Shown here: positions 54,705-64,000 of the stretch, piece after piece | How positions within the stretch are numbered: the stretch's first letter is position 1 | Layout: each line of letters begins with the position of its first letter | Assembly: GCF_021390675.1 (NCBI RefSeq) | Contig: NZ_JAJEJV010000004.1 | Span: forward strand, 3,534,001 to 3,598,000 | Reading direction: 5' to 3' | Source: Dyella sp. 2HG41-7 | GTDB lineage: Bacteria > Pseudomonadota > Gammaproteobacteria > Xanthomonadales > Rhodanobacteraceae | Length of the DNA stretch: 64,000 nucleotides | Translations under genes and position numbers: made by a program | The notes under the pieces: model-generated | Told to the model about the DNA's origin: nothing | Databases searched by the model: none | Seen by the model: only the letters and a program-made list of their open reading frames with translations

Positions 54705-55382
54705 ATGGCACGAGGCGAGCACCATCGTATCCACGCGCAAGACCGTGTGCAGCGCAATCGACTACGCGTCGCTCAGGAAGCGGCGCGCTTGATGAGCGAA
54801 CACGGCATCCGTGACTTCCACCGCGCCAAACGCAAAGCCGCCGAACGACTGGGCGTGCTGGACGAACAGGCGCTTCCCCGCAACCACGAAATCGAAGAGG
54901 CTTTGCGCGAACATCAGCGCCTCTTCCAGGGCGATAGCCAGCCGCAATTGCTCCGGGCGCGGCGCGAAGCCGCGATCGAAGCAATGCGATTCCTTGAGCG
55001 TTTCGAACCGCGTTTGGTCGGGTCCGTGCTGGACGGTACCGCCGACGCACATTCGGCGGTGTGTCTGCACGTTTTCAGTGACGACCCCGAAGCCGTGGGC
55101 ATTTATCTTCGCGAACACGGTGTACCGTTCGAAACACAAACCCGTCGCTTGCGCGTCAGTCGCGACGAGCAAGTCGAATATCCCGTACTACTTTTTGCCG
55201 CAGACAATCTTCCCTTCGACCTCACCGTGCTTCCGCACAACGCGCTTCGCCAGGCACCGCTCGATCGCATCGACGAAAAACCGATGCGTCGCGCAGCGTT
55301 GGCGTCGGTAGAAATTATGCTCGCCGAGGACAATGCCGAGCAGGATGATTTCGAGCGCAAATTGTCGGCAGCTTTGCGTTAA
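54705..55382 (+). CDS. Conserved protein of unknown function
   Basis: A 225-residue protein from the ATG at 54705, with AGAGGG about 9 nt before it; an in-frame ATG at 54684 would add seven residues. The N-terminal half is helical and basic (RLRVAQEAARLMSEHGIRDFHRAKRKAAERLG). The C-terminal half looks alpha/beta, with LVGSVLDGTADAHSAVCLHVFSDDPEAVGIYL. I recall similar unnamed proteins in Xanthomonadales and Pseudomonas, some loosely labelled nucleotidyltransferases, but no catalytic motif is visible. It follows ponA and precedes a strong terminator. Confidence 0.75.
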   Translation: MARGEHHRIHAQDRVQRNRLRVAQEAARLMSEHGIRDFHRAKRKAAERLGVLDEQALPRNHEIEEALREHQRLFQGDSQPQLLRARREAAIEAMRFLERFEPRLVGSVLDGTADAHSAVCLHVFSDDPEAVGIYLREHGVPFETQTRRLRVSRDEQVEYPVLLFAADNLPFDLTVLPHNALRQAPLDRIDEKPMRRAALASVEIMLAEDNAEQDDFERKLSAALR

Positions 55383-55400
55383 TCACACCAACACCACCAT

Positions 55401-55431
55401 AAAAAACGCCCGGCTTGGCCGGGCGTTTTTT
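55401..55431. terminator. Strong bidirectional intrinsic terminator
   Basis: AAAAAACGCCCGGC (55401-55414) and GCCGGGCGTTTTTT (55418-55431) form a 14-bp stem with a 3-nt loop and A/T tracts on both sides. It ends the conserved-protein transcript on one strand and gltA on the other. Confidence 0.9.
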
Positions 55432-55453
55432 ATTCGACACAACGTGCGATAGA

Positions 55454-56749
55454 TCAGCGCTTGTCGATATTCACGTAATCGCGCTTGTCGGAACCCACGT
55501 ACAACTGGCGCGGGCGGCCGATGCGCGAACCAGGCGTTTCGTGCTGTTCGATCCAATGCGCGATCCAGCCGGCGGTGCGCGCGATAGCAAACATCACCGT
55601 GAACATTTCGGTCGGAATGCCCAGCGCCTTGTAGATGATGCCGGAATAGAAGTCGACGTTCGGGTAAAGCTTGCGCTCGACGAAGTAATCGTCCTTCAGA
55701 GCGGCCTCTTCCAACTTCATCGCCACGTCGAGCAGCGGGTCGTTGACGCCGAGCTCGGACAACACCTTGTGGCACATCTCGCGAATGATCTTCGCGCGCG
55801 GGTCGAAGTTCTTGTACACGCGATGGCCGAAGCCCATCAGACGGAAGTTGTCGTTTTTGTCTTTGGCGCGCTTAACGGCGGTTTCCACCTTATCCGGCGA
55901 ACCGATTTCTTCGAGCATCTTCAGCACGGCTTCGTTGGCGCCGCCATGAGCCGGACCCCACAACGCAGTGATGCCTGCGGCGATCGACGCATATGGATTC
56001 GCACCCGTGGAACCGACCAGGCGCACCGTGGATGTGGACGCGTTCTGTTCGTGATCGGCATGCAGAATGAACAGCAGATCCAACGCCTTCGCACACACCG
56101 GGCTGAGTTCCAGCGGCTCGCTCGGCACTTCGAACATCATATGCAGGAAGCGGTTGACGTATTCGAGGTTGTTGCGCGGATAACGGAACGGCCAGCCGAT
56201 CGAATAGCGGTAACACGCGGCGGCGATGGTCGGCATCTTGGCGATCAGACGGATCGCGGCCAACTTGCGGTCTTCCGGATTCTCGACGTCCAGATCTTCA
56301 TGATAGAAGGCCGACAGCGAGGCGATGGAAGCGGCGAGCATCGCCATCGGATGCGCGTCGTGATGGAAGCCCTGGAAAAAATTCTTCTGCGATTCGTGCA
56401 TCATCGTGTGATGCGTGATCTCGTTGTCGAAGGCGGCAAACTGCGTCTTGCTGGGCAGCTCGCCGTTGAGCAACAGATAAGCCACTTCGAGGAAGTTGGA
56501 TTTTTCGGCCAGCTGTTCGATCGGATAGCCGCGATACATCAACACGCCTTGGTCGCCGTCGATGTAGGTGATCGCGCTCTTGGTGCTGGCTGTGCTGCCG
56601 TAACCTGGGTCGTAGGTGAAGTGCCCGGTGTCCTTGTAGAGCGGTGCGATGTCGATGCAGGCGGGGCCAATCGTGCCGGTCAGCAAAGGGAGCTCGCTGC
56701 TGCGGCCGTTGGACTCATCTACCAGCTTGACGGATTTGGAATCGGACAC
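55454..56749 (-). CDS. gltA: Citrate synthase (type II)
   Basis: A 431-residue enzyme condensing acetyl-CoA and oxaloacetate at the entry to the TCA cycle. Catalytic residues by alignment with the E. coli enzyme are His230 (LHADHEQN), His268 (GPAHGGANE), His309 (GFGHRVYK) and Asp366 (PNVDFYSG). The length fits the NADH-sensitive hexameric gammaproteobacterial type. It is transcribed alone between two terminators. Confidence 0.97.
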   Translation of the reverse strand: MSDSKSVKLVDESNGRSSELPLLTGTIGPACIDIAPLYKDTGHFTYDPGYGSTASTKSAITYIDGDQGVLMYRGYPIEQLAEKSNFLEVAYLLLNGELPSKTQFAAFDNEITHHTMMHESQKNFFQGFHHDAHPMAMLAASIASLSAFYHEDLDVENPEDRKLAAIRLIAKMPTIAAACYRYSIGWPFRYPRNNLEYVNRFLHMMFEVPSEPLELSPVCAKALDLLFILHADHEQNASTSTVRLVGSTGANPYASIAAGITALWGPAHGGANEAVLKMLEEIGSPDKVETAVKRAKDKNDNFRLMGFGHRVYKNFDPRAKIIREMCHKVLSELGVNDPLLDVAMKLEEAALKDDYFVERKLYPNVDFYSGIIYKALGIPTEMFTVMFAIARTAGWIAHWIEQHETPGSRIGRPRQLYVGSDKRDYVNIDKR

Positions 56750-56910
56750 GGAAACCTCCTACAAATGGATCGCCACCGGGGCAACCGCAAAGCGGCGACC
56801 AGCCGGCAAGGGAAAGGCGCATCAACGTGGGGAGCGCCGATGCATCCGATCCATTATCGCACATGAACTACGGTTCAATCCGACCGCGAATGGTCGGATT
56901 GACAAACGTG

Positions 56911-56946
56911 AAAAAGCACAAGGCAGGCGCGAGGCCTGCCTTGTGC
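56911..56946 (-). terminator. Intrinsic terminator after rpmE2
   Basis: On the minus strand a 13-bp stem, GCACAAGGCAGGC with its complement (56916-56928 and 56934-56946), is followed by TTTTT at 56915-56911. It lies about 39 nt after the L31 stop. Confidence 0.85.
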
Positions 56947-56984
56947 GAATTCGTTGAACCTGCCAGCGAGGCAGGTCGCAGCAA

Positions 56985-57230
56985 TTACTTCTGCGCGTAA
57001 CGGCGGCGGAACTTGTCCACGCGGCCGCCGGCGTCGACGACTTTCTGCTTGCCGGTGTAGAACGGGTGCGAGTGGCTGGAGATATCCACCTTGACCAGCG
57101 GGTACTCGTTGCCGTCTTCCCATTTGACGGTTTCCTTGGTCGCAATCGTCGAACGCGTCAGGAACGCGAACTCAGACGACAGGTCCTGGAACACCACCTG
57201 GCGGTAATTCGGATGGATATCGGGCTTCAT
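56985..57230 (-). CDS. rpmE2: Ribosomal protein L31, zinc-free type B
   Basis: An 81-residue L31. It begins [16 protein letters not shown] and contains [10 protein letters not shown], the L31 signature. It has no CXXC pairs, so it is the type B, zinc-independent form that in many bacteria replaces the zinc form when zinc is low. No Zur-like site could be pinned down upstream. Whether a zinc-binding L31 exists elsewhere cannot be seen here. Confidence 0.95.
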   Translation of the reverse strand: MKPDIHPNYRQVVFQDLSSEFAFLTRSTIATKETVKWEDGNEYPLVKVDISSHSHPFYTGKQKVVDAGGRVDKFRRRYAQK

Positions 57231-57310
57231 GACGGACTCAAACCGGTGGAGACAAGAGCGGCATTATATCGACGGCCCGTCCTCTGGGTCAACCTGCGAA
57301 ACGCCCGAAT

Positions 57311-58252
57311 TCAAGCGCCCCGCTCCGCCCCCAGCGCCCGCCGCACCATCGCCCCGAACTTGGCCTGATCCAGCTCCAGCACGATATTGGCCCGCGCGGG
57401 CAAACCAAGCCGATGACCCCAATCCACGACGGTAGCGCCGCGCGTCAGGCGGCCATCCAGTTCGACCCCGACATGGCGGCGCTCGCTGCGAACCACCACG
57501 GACGGATCGATCGCGACCGCCATCGCCAAAGCGTCGGCCGCGATGATGCCTCGCCGCTCACGGCGCCGGTTGGCCTCGCGAGCGATTTTGAACACGCGAC
57601 CGAAGAAATCCGCACGGTGATCGCCGGCGGCCAGCCAACGATCGAATTCTTCCTCATCGAAGGCATGGCGAAGTGTGAGTTCCCAATCGACCAGATCGAA
57701 ATCCGGAAAACTCTCGAACACTATGTGCGCCGCTTCGGGATCGAAGCCGACATTGAATTCCGCCGGCACGCGATCGGTGTTGCCGTGACCGGTCACTGCG
57801 CCGCCCATCACGATAAGGCGTTTCACACGCTGAGGTAATGAAGGGTCGAGTCGTAACGCCAACGCGAGATTGGTCAGCGGCGCCAATGCCACCAAAGTCA
57901 CCTCGCCCGGCCGTTCGCGCGTCAGACGCAACAGGGCCAACGCAGCGTGCTCGCCCGACGTACTTGTCGTGGGTTCTGGAAAACCGACATCGCCTAAACC
58001 ATCGCGCCCATGCACAAATGCTGCGTCTTCTTCGGGCAATCGCACCAGCGGTGTGGGACAACCCGCGAAGACGGGCGTCGACGCGCCAACCAAATCGACC
58101 AACGTGCGCGCATTGCGCACCGTATGCGCCAGACCCACGTTGCCGGCGGCGATGCTCAAGCCGAGCACGTCGGCATGCGCGTGCGCCATCAAAATGGCCA
58201 GCGCATCGTCCACGCCCGGATCGGTATCGATAAGAAGTTGCGGCTTGCTCAT
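57311..58252 (-). CDS. Nucleoside hydrolase
   Basis: A 313-residue Ca-dependent N-ribohydrolase of the IUNH family that splits nucleosides into base and ribose. The DTDPGVDDA motif at 9-17 supplies the calcium-binding Asp cluster, and EFNVGFDPEAA at about 165-175 binds the ribose. A late Asp in the AADALAMAV region completes the site. It is upstream of rpmE2 on the same strand with an 80-bp gap; no functional link is apparent. Confidence 0.93.
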   Translation of the reverse strand: MSKPQLLIDTDPGVDDALAILMAHAHADVLGLSIAAGNVGLAHTVRNARTLVDLVGASTPVFAGCPTPLVRLPEEDAAFVHGRDGLGDVGFPEPTTSTSGEHAALALLRLTRERPGEVTLVALAPLTNLALALRLDPSLPQRVKRLIVMGGAVTGHGNTDRVPAEFNVGFDPEAAHIVFESFPDFDLVDWELTLRHAFDEEEFDRWLAAGDHRADFFGRVFKIAREANRRRERRGIIAADALAMAVAIDPSVVVRSERRHVGVELDGRLTRGATVVDWGHRLGLPARANIVLELDQAKFGAMVRRALGAERGA

Positions 58253-58311
58253 GGCGTTTCCCTAATTCCGACCGGCTAGCTTAATCGGCGTATGAGGAAA
58301 GCGGAATTGCT

Positions 58312-60426
58312 TCAAGCGTTCACATAGCGCGCCGCGCCGCCGATCCAGCGCTCGATCAAACGCGCCGCCTGATCCGGATGACGCGCCAACATCTGTTCGC
58401 CCACGCGCTGCACGGCCGGCAACAGATGCGCATCGCGCGCCAAATCGGCCATGCGGAAACTCAACTGACCGGTCTGGCGCGTTCCCAACACCTCACCAGG
58501 ACCGCGCAGCTCAAGATCTTTTTCGGCAATACGAAAACCGTCGTTGGTCTCACGCATCACTTGCAAGCGCTCGCGCGCAAGTTGGCCTAATGGTGGCTGA
58601 TAAAGCAGCACGCAATTGGAAGCGATCGCGCCGCGCCCAACGCGTCCACGCAGCTGATGCAATTGCGACAAGCCGAGCCGCTCGCTGTTTTCGATCACCA
58701 TCAAGCTCGCATTGGGTACGTCCACACCCACCTCGATCACGGTGGTGGCGACAAGCACAGCGAGTTCGCCGGTCTTGAACGCATCCATCACCGCTTGTTT
58801 TTCTTTCGGCTTCATGCGCCCGTGAATCAAGCCGACGCGGCAATCGGCTAGCGCATGCGTCAGTTCGGCATGCGCCGCTTCGGCAGCTTGCGCGCGCAAT
58901 TGCTCGGATTCTTCAATCAGCGTGCAAACCCAATACACCTGCCGACCTTCCGTGCAGGCGGCATGGATACGCTCGATCACTTCGCTGCGCCGTGCGTTGG
59001 AGATGGCAATCGTTTGCACCGGCGTGCGGCCGGGGGGCAATTCGTCGATCGCGGAAATATCCAAATCCGCGTAAGCGCTCATCGCCAGCGTGCGCGGAAT
59101 CGGCGTTGCGGTGAGCACCAGTTGATGCGGCACTGACTCGCCTTCTAAACCTTTATCCCGTAGCGCCAAGCGCTGCTGCACGCCGAAGCGGTGCTGCTCG
59201 TCCACAATCACCAGACCCAGGCTCGCAAACTCGACACCTTCTTGCATCAATGCATGGGTGCCAATCACTACCGATGCGCCTTCCGCCACGCGACGCATCG
59301 CTTGCTGACGCGCCTTGCCTTGCTGCTTGCCTGCGAGCCATTCGACAGCAATGCCGAGCGGATCGAGCCATTGGCGAAAATTGCGCAGGTGTTGCTCGGC
59401 GAGCAATTCCGTCGGTGCCATCAGCGCCACCTGATAGCCGGCTTCCACGGCAGCCAGCGCCGCCGCGCACGCTACCGCGGTTTTGCCCGAACCCACATCG
59501 CCTTGCACGAGACGAAGCATCGGACGCGGCTGCACGATATCGGTGGCAACTTCTTCACTTACACGTTGTTGCGCTGACGTGAGCTGGAACGGCAAGGATT
59601 TCAACCAGCGCTGCCGCAACGCTCCATCGCCGCCCAACACCGGTGCGCGCCGCTCACGCACCGCGGCGCGCAAGCGTTTGAGGCTCATATGTTGGGTAAG
59701 CAATTCTTCGAACGCAAGGCGCTGTTGCGAAGGATGGCGACCCTGGATCAATTGATCCATGCGCGCATCAGGAGGCGGTCGATGCACATACAACAGCGCT
59801 TCACGCAACGACGTCAGACCAAACGTGCCGCACAACGAAGGCGGTATCAATTCCAGATCCGCATCCTCCGGAAGCAGCTGCAACGCTTTGGCGATCACAC
59901 CGCCCAATCGTTTCTGCCCCAATCCTTCCGTGGTGGGATAGACCGGTGTGAGCCGCTCGTCGAGCGCGACGGCCGCGTCTTCCGCCAAGCGCTGATATTG
60001 CGGATGCACCATCTCTAGGCTGCCCGAACCCTGGCGCACTTCGCCGTAGCAAAGCACGCGCACGCCGGGACGAAACTGTTCGGCCTGCGAACGATTGAAA
60101 TGAAAAAATCGCAGCAAGAGCGTGTTCATCACGCCGTCGCCGATGGCGACTTTCAATTGTGGGCGATAGCGAAAACCTTTCTCGACCGCTTCCACCGTGC
60201 CCACCACCTGCGCACGCATACCCGGGCGCAGATCCTCCAGCGGAACAAGATGCGTGCGATCTTCGTAGCGCAACGGTAAGTGGAACCACAAATCCTGCAC
60301 GCGCTGCAAACCCAAACGCGCCAGCAAATCGACCAGCGCTGGGCCGACACCGCCCAAAGCCGTGACTGGCAGCTTGCCAGGATCATCGGTCGGCGCAGGT
60401 GCGGATTGACGTTTGGTGACGGCCAT
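58312..60426 (-). CDS. recG: ATP-dependent DNA helicase RecG
   Basis: A 704-residue branch-migration helicase acting on stalled forks and Holliday junctions. An N-terminal wedge/OB domain (about 1-250) is followed by helicase motifs: GDVGSGKT with Lys315, DEQHRFGV as motif II, TATPIPRT, and the C-terminal QLRGRVGRG and DLELRGPGEVLGTRQTG. Length and order are normal. It closes the rpoZ-spoT-ridA-recG block. Confidence 0.97.
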   Translation of the reverse strand: MAVTKRQSAPAPTDDPGKLPVTALGGVGPALVDLLARLGLQRVQDLWFHLPLRYEDRTHLVPLEDLRPGMRAQVVGTVEAVEKGFRYRPQLKVAIGDGVMNTLLLRFFHFNRSQAEQFRPGVRVLCYGEVRQGSGSLEMVHPQYQRLAEDAAVALDERLTPVYPTTEGLGQKRLGGVIAKALQLLPEDADLELIPPSLCGTFGLTSLREALLYVHRPPPDARMDQLIQGRHPSQQRLAFEELLTQHMSLKRLRAAVRERRAPVLGGDGALRQRWLKSLPFQLTSAQQRVSEEVATDIVQPRPMLRLVQGDVGSGKTAVACAAALAAVEAGYQVALMAPTELLAEQHLRNFRQWLDPLGIAVEWLAGKQQGKARQQAMRRVAEGASVVIGTHALMQEGVEFASLGLVIVDEQHRFGVQQRLALRDKGLEGESVPHQLVLTATPIPRTLAMSAYADLDISAIDELPPGRTPVQTIAISNARRSEVIERIHAACTEGRQVYWVCTLIEESEQLRAQAAEAAHAELTHALADCRVGLIHGRMKPKEKQAVMDAFKTGELAVLVATTVIEVGVDVPNASLMVIENSERLGLSQLHQLRGRVGRGAIASNCVLLYQPPLGQLARERLQVMRETNDGFRIAEKDLELRGPGEVLGTRQTGQLSFRMADLARDAHLLPAVQRVGEQMLARHPDQAARLIERWIGGAARYVNA

Positions 60427-60506
60427 CGAGACAAGACTAACCGAGCGCGCAGGTTTGGCGAGCCTAACTGCGGACGAAACCTGTCAGCAGTCAGCCCGCC
60501 GTTCCA

Positions 60507-60890
60507 TCAGTCCAAGACCATGATGGCATCCACTTCCACGTGCGCGCCCTTCGGCAGGCCGGACACTTCGATCGTGGAGCGCGCCGGATATGGCGCCTGG
60601 AAGTATTCGTTCATCACCGCATTGACGGCCGTGAAGTTAGCCAAGTCGGTGACATAGATACCCACGCGCACGAATTTATCGAACGATCCGCCAGCCGCTT
60701 CGGCGACCGCCTTCAAATTGTCGAACACGCGACGCGCCTGCGTGCTGATATCGCCCTCGACCAACATGCCGCTGGACGGATCGAGCGGAATCTGCCCGGA
60801 AAAGTACACCGTGTTGCCGGCGCGGACGGCTTGCGAATACGGACCGATGGCCGCGGGAGCTTTCTCGGTGGAGATGATGGTGCGAGGCAT
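60507..60890 (-). CDS. ridA: RidA-family enamine/imine deaminase
   Basis: A 127-residue trimeric protein that hydrolyses reactive 2-aminoacrylate and related imines. The start [22 protein letters not shown] and the C-terminal [21 protein letters not shown] (with the substrate Arg) are the family marks. A start three codons upstream at 60899 is possible. It sits between spoT and recG, its usual place in this lineage. Confidence 0.95.
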   Translation of the reverse strand: MPRTIISTEKAPAAIGPYSQAVRAGNTVYFSGQIPLDPSSGMLVEGDISTQARRVFDNLKAVAEAAGGSFDKFVRVGIYVTDLANFTAVNAVMNEYFQAPYPARSTIEVSGLPKGAHVEVDAIMVLD

Positions 60891-60969
60891 GGGGATCATC
60901 CATTGAGGCGAAAGTAGGAGTGTAGCGCGCCTGTACCTCTCAACTTCGAGAGGCGGAGCGAATCCCACG

Positions 60970-63132
60970 CTACAGCGGATAGCGATACGCGCCGCTCACC
61001 ACGCCCGTACGCCGCACGCGTCGAATCACTTCCGCCAGATGCTTGCGGTTCCTCACCTCGATGGCGAAGAGCAACGTCGCCGCGGACATATCGCGCTCGA
61101 CGTATTCGACGTTTTCGATATTGGAATTCGCAGCGGCGATGGCGGCGGCGATGGTCGCGAGCACGCCAGGGCGATTGATGACCTCGATGCGCAACTCGGC
61201 ACGGTAATCGCCTTGCACATCGCGATCCCATTCGATCGCCACGCAACGTTCCGGCGATTTGCGCAACTCGGCGACATTCGGGCATTCCGTGCGATGCACG
61301 ACGATGCCCTTACCTGGCGACAAGTAACCGATGATGTCGTCGCCCGGCAGCGGGTGGCAGCAATTGGCGAAGCTGAGCACACCGCGCTCGGCGCCGGTGA
61401 TGCGGATGTTCTCCGCCGGATGCGCCGTGGCGGCGCCGCGTGCGGACGTACCGCGCGACGCGACCAGTTGACTGGCCACCTGATCAGGCATGCGATTGCC
61501 GAGCGCGATATCGGCCAGCAATTCTTCCAGGCGCTTGAGCTTGGATTTATGCAGAAACTTTTCCAGCACGTCGGGCTGGATGGCGTCGAGACTGGTGCCC
61601 AACGCATCGAGCGCGCGGTCGAGCATGCGATGACCGAAGTCGACCGCATCCTCATGCTGCAGATGTTTCAGATATTGGCGAATCGCCGTGCGCGCTTTGC
61701 CCGTCACCACGAATTCCAGCCACGCCGGATTCGGCACGGCGGAAGGTGCGGTGATGATTTCCACCAACTGACCCGATTCCAAGCGCGTGCGCAGCGGCAA
61801 CAGCTTCTTGTCGACGCGCGCGGCAACGGCGTGATCGCCCACGTCGGTATGTACGGCGTAAGCAAAATCCAACGCCGTAGCGCTGCGCGGCAACGAAAGA
61901 ATGTCGCCGCGTGGCGTGAACAGATACGTTTCGTCCGGGAACAGATCGATCTTGACGTTCTCGATGAACTCGGTCGACGAAGGCGTATTTGCCTGACTGT
62001 CCGCCAGCGCGGAAAGCCATTCGCGCGCACGCGCCTGCGCGCTGTTCGCCGGACCGCTTTCGGTTTTGTACGCGCCGTGCGCAGCGACGCCACGCTCGGC
62101 CACCGCATCCATTTCCTCGGTGCGGATTTGCACTTCGATCGGCGCGCCGAACGGCCCCAGCAACACGGTGTGCAACGACTGATAGCCGTTCGCTTTGGGA
62201 ATCGCGATGAAATCCTTGAAGCGGCGATCCACCGGTTTGTACAACGCATGCACCACGCCCAGCGCCATGTAACAGCTCATCGCACTATCGGTCACGACGC
62301 GGAAGCCGTACACGTCCATCAGCTGAGCGAAGCTTTTATGCTCGCTGCGCATCTTCGAGTAGATGCTCCACGGCGACTTGATGCGCCCGACCACGCGCAC
62401 AGGAATGCGTTCTTCGACCAGGCGCGCCGTCAATGCGCCTTCGATGCGGCTCATCGCTTCGCGGCGATTGCCCAGCGCAGCGCGAATGCGTTCGCTGATC
62501 ACGCGATAGCGGTCCGGATGCAGCGCACGGAAGCCCAGATCCTGCAGCTCCGCCTTGATCTTGTTCATGCCCAATCGCTGCGCGATGGGCGCGTAGATTT
62601 CCAGCGTTTCGCGCGCGATGCGGCGACGCGATGGCGCGTCTTTGGCGCCGAGCGTGCGCATGTTGTGCAAACGGTCGGCCAGCTTGATCAAGATCACGCG
62701 CAGATCGCGCGCCATCGCCAGCAGCATTTTGCGGAAACTTTCCGCGTCTGCTTCCTGGCGACTGGAAAACCGCATCTTGTCCAGCTTGGTGACGCCGTCG
62801 ACCAGTTCGGCCACGGGTTCGCCGAATTCGCCCGCGAGTTGCGGCCGCGTGAGTTCGGTGTCTTCCAGCGTGTCGTGCAGGATCGCGGCGATGATGGTTT
62901 CCGCGTCCATGCCGAACTCGGCCAGGATGCTGGCCACGGCGATCGGATGCGTGATGTACGGCTCGCCGCTCTTGCGCGTTTGCCCTTCGTGCGCGACGGC
63001 GCCCACCTGGTACGCGCGTACCACGCGTGCGACATGTTGCTCGGGCAGATAGGCGATGCGCTCTTTCAGCGCAAGCACATAAGGAGGCAGTGCGGACGTA
63101 TCCTCGGGTGCGGGATGCGTGGCCGCTGTCAT
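60970..63132 (-). CDS. spoT: Bifunctional (p)ppGpp synthase/hydrolase SpoT
   Basis: A 720-residue stringent-response enzyme. The HD hydrolase domain has THPIAVA (His62) and ILHDTLEDT (His86-Asp87). The synthase domain carries [20 protein letters not shown]; its RFKD form is that of bifunctional enzymes rather than RelA. TGS ([13 protein letters not shown], about 390-450), a helical/zinc-finger-like region and a C-terminal ACT domain ([20 protein letters not shown]) follow. Both activities look intact. The upstream gene is rpoZ, 142 bp away. Confidence 0.97.
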   Translation of the reverse strand: MTAATHPAPEDTSALPPYVLALKERIAYLPEQHVARVVRAYQVGAVAHEGQTRKSGEPYITHPIAVASILAEFGMDAETIIAAILHDTLEDTELTRPQLAGEFGEPVAELVDGVTKLDKMRFSSRQEADAESFRKMLLAMARDLRVILIKLADRLHNMRTLGAKDAPSRRRIARETLEIYAPIAQRLGMNKIKAELQDLGFRALHPDRYRVISERIRAALGNRREAMSRIEGALTARLVEERIPVRVVGRIKSPWSIYSKMRSEHKSFAQLMDVYGFRVVTDSAMSCYMALGVVHALYKPVDRRFKDFIAIPKANGYQSLHTVLLGPFGAPIEVQIRTEEMDAVAERGVAAHGAYKTESGPANSAQARAREWLSALADSQANTPSSTEFIENVKIDLFPDETYLFTPRGDILSLPRSATALDFAYAVHTDVGDHAVAARVDKKLLPLRTRLESGQLVEIITAPSAVPNPAWLEFVVTGKARTAIRQYLKHLQHEDAVDFGHRMLDRALDALGTSLDAIQPDVLEKFLHKSKLKRLEELLADIALGNRMPDQVASQLVASRGTSARGAATAHPAENIRITGAERGVLSFANCCHPLPGDDIIGYLSPGKGIVVHRTECPNVAELRKSPERCVAIEWDRDVQGDYRAELRIEVINRPGVLATIAAAIAAANSNIENVEYVERDMSAATLLFAIEVRNRKHLAEVIRRVRRTGVVSGAYRYPL

Positions 63133-63274
63133 GGGTTCACGACGCCCGTTCAGGCGACCGCCTCATTATCGATGGGGAAACGGCAAGGACGAAGGCAGCG
63201 TGAGCGCAGTGCGCAGTTAAACGCTCCGGCGTTACCGGCGTGACGACGACACTGTCGACAGCCGCCTCCATCCA

Positions 63275-63565
63275 TCAGTCATCTCCGCCTTTGGAGAGAT
63301 CGTCGTCCACTTCCTGCGCCGCCCATTCCAGCGCTTCGCGTTCGGCGCGTTCGCGTTCGGCGCGGTCGATCTCGTCGATCGTCACCTGGTCGATGCGACG
63401 GTCGGCAATTTCACGTAGCGCCAACACGGTGGGCTTATCGTTGTCAGGGTTGACGGCCGGGTCGGCGCCGTTGGCGAGCTGGCGGGCGCGCTTGGTCGCC
63501 ATCAACACCAGTTCGAAACGGTTGTCGACCACTTCAAGGCAGTCTTCCACGGTAATGCGGGCCAT
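63275..63565 (-). CDS. rpoZ: RNA polymerase omega subunit
   Basis: A 96-residue protein that helps assemble RNA polymerase and forms one ppGpp-binding site. The start [28 protein letters not shown] is the family signature. AAGGA lies about 7 nt before the ATG. It heads the rpoZ-spoT-ridA-recG block; gmk, which often lies upstream, is not present here. Confidence 0.97.
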   Translation of the reverse strand: MARITVEDCLEVVDNRFELVLMATKRARQLANGADPAVNPDNDKPTVLALREIADRRIDQVTIDEIDRAERERAEREALEWAAQEVDDDLSKGGDD

Positions 63566-63768
63566 GAGAAATCCTTAAACTATAGAAACTTATGCGGTCG
63601 TACAGTTTATCGGCCGGCCACTTGGCTGGCAACGCGATTGACTCTTATCATGCCGGTCCTTTGCGCGCCAGCTCGATCCAATCCGATTCAGCATTCATAA
63701 TGCGTGCACAATATAGAACTAAAAAGTACAATTTTTATCACTGACCCTTTGCAGCGGACCCCCAATCG
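63566..63768. promoter_or_regulatory. Divergent rpoZ/mlaA control region
   Basis: This 203-bp gap must hold both promoters. On the minus strand TATAGT lies about 20 nt before the rpoZ start region. On the plus side an AT-rich block near 63696-63740 contains CATAAT, TATAGA and TACAAT, each a possible -10 for mlaA, but no convincing -35 partner was found. Confidence 0.4.
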
Positions 63769-64000
63769 ATGCCCTCCCTGCCCCGATTCGCTTCCCTAAT
63801 CCGACTTTTGCCCGCGGTCGCCATGATGACCCTGCTCGTGGGCTGCGCCATCGCGCCGCCCCGGACCGACGACCCGCTGGAGAAATTCAACCGCAAGAGC
63901 TACGCCTTCAACATGGCGCTGGACACGCATGTGCTGCGTCCGGTGGCCGTGGGCTACACCAAGGTCACGCCCAAACCGGTCCAGACCTCGGTCAGCAACT
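63769..64000 (+). CDS. mlaA: MlaA (VacJ) outer-membrane lipoprotein, N-terminal part (cut by window end)
   Basis: About 77 codons are visible from the ATG at 63769. A signal peptide with lipobox LVGC is followed by DDPLEKFNRKSYAFNMALD, the MlaA/VacJ signature. MlaA removes misplaced phospholipids from the outer leaflet and passes them to MlaC. The remainder lies beyond the window. Confidence 0.93.
   Translation, partial: MPSLPRFASLIRLLPAVAMMTLLVGCAIAPPRTDDPLEKFNRKSYAFNMALDTHVLRPVAVGYTKVTPKPVQTSVSN

Noticed and set aside
61039-63243. 734-codon plus-strand open frame opposite spoT
   Set aside because: The product is low-information Arg/His/Gln-rich sequence and spoT is unmistakable on the other strand.

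Overview
The window is a GC-rich, tightly packed gammaproteobacterial chromosome segment. Gene content and order point to Xanthomonadales, most likely Rhodanobacteraceae (Dyella, Luteibacter or Rhodanobacter-like). This is inferred from protein similarity as I recognise it, the dispersed GC-rich palindromic repeats, the short operons with ATGA overlaps, and the lptFG/pepA-holC, pilMNOPQ/ponA and rpoZ-spoT-ridA-recG blocks. No prophage, insertion sequence, CRISPR array or rRNA operon was seen.

Layout. 1-6.4 kb: end of an intracellular PHB depolymerase gene, threonine aldolase, an orphan PIN-domain gene translationally overlapping lptG, lptG-lptF, and the divergent pepA-holC. 6.4-12.2 kb: a 1200-residue propeller-type hybrid histidine kinase whose receiver has Glu at the phosphoacceptor position, and a divergent yceI-cytochrome b561-yceI operon. 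12.3-18 kb: serine dehydratase, a DUF559 nuclease gene bracketed by inverted repeats, an OmpR-type two-component pair, a possible small RNA, the rimK/rimB pair and a tRNA-Gly(CCC). 18-24.4 kb: a FecR/DUF6600 envelope protein, a secreted di-heme cytochrome c resembling rubber oxygenases, thiS-thiG and trmB. 24.4-31 kb: transporters (SLC13, EamA, AtoE), a Rieske protein, a short Ada-type repair protein and a 129-bp MITE-like element. 31-39.5 kb: a MacB-like tripartite ABC efflux operon, an FAA-family hydrolase, mscL, an M28 peptidase, a MarR regulator and a macrodomain protein. 39.5-46.6 kb: a six-gene MoxR/Bat aerotolerance-type operon. 46.7-57.2 kb: pilMNOPQ, divergent PBP1a, a conserved protein of unknown function, citrate synthase and zinc-free L31. 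57.3-64 kb: nucleoside hydrolase, rpoZ-spoT-ridA-recG, and the start of mlaA.

Most genes are housekeeping or envelope functions. The least ordinary items are the DUF559 gene nested between inward-facing repeat tails (13724-14179), the pseudo-receiver hybrid kinase, the RoxA-like cytochrome, a 17-bp hairpin covering the trmB ribosome-binding site, and a possible small RNA at about 16.3 kb. All coordinates and motifs were read by eye; no database search was run.
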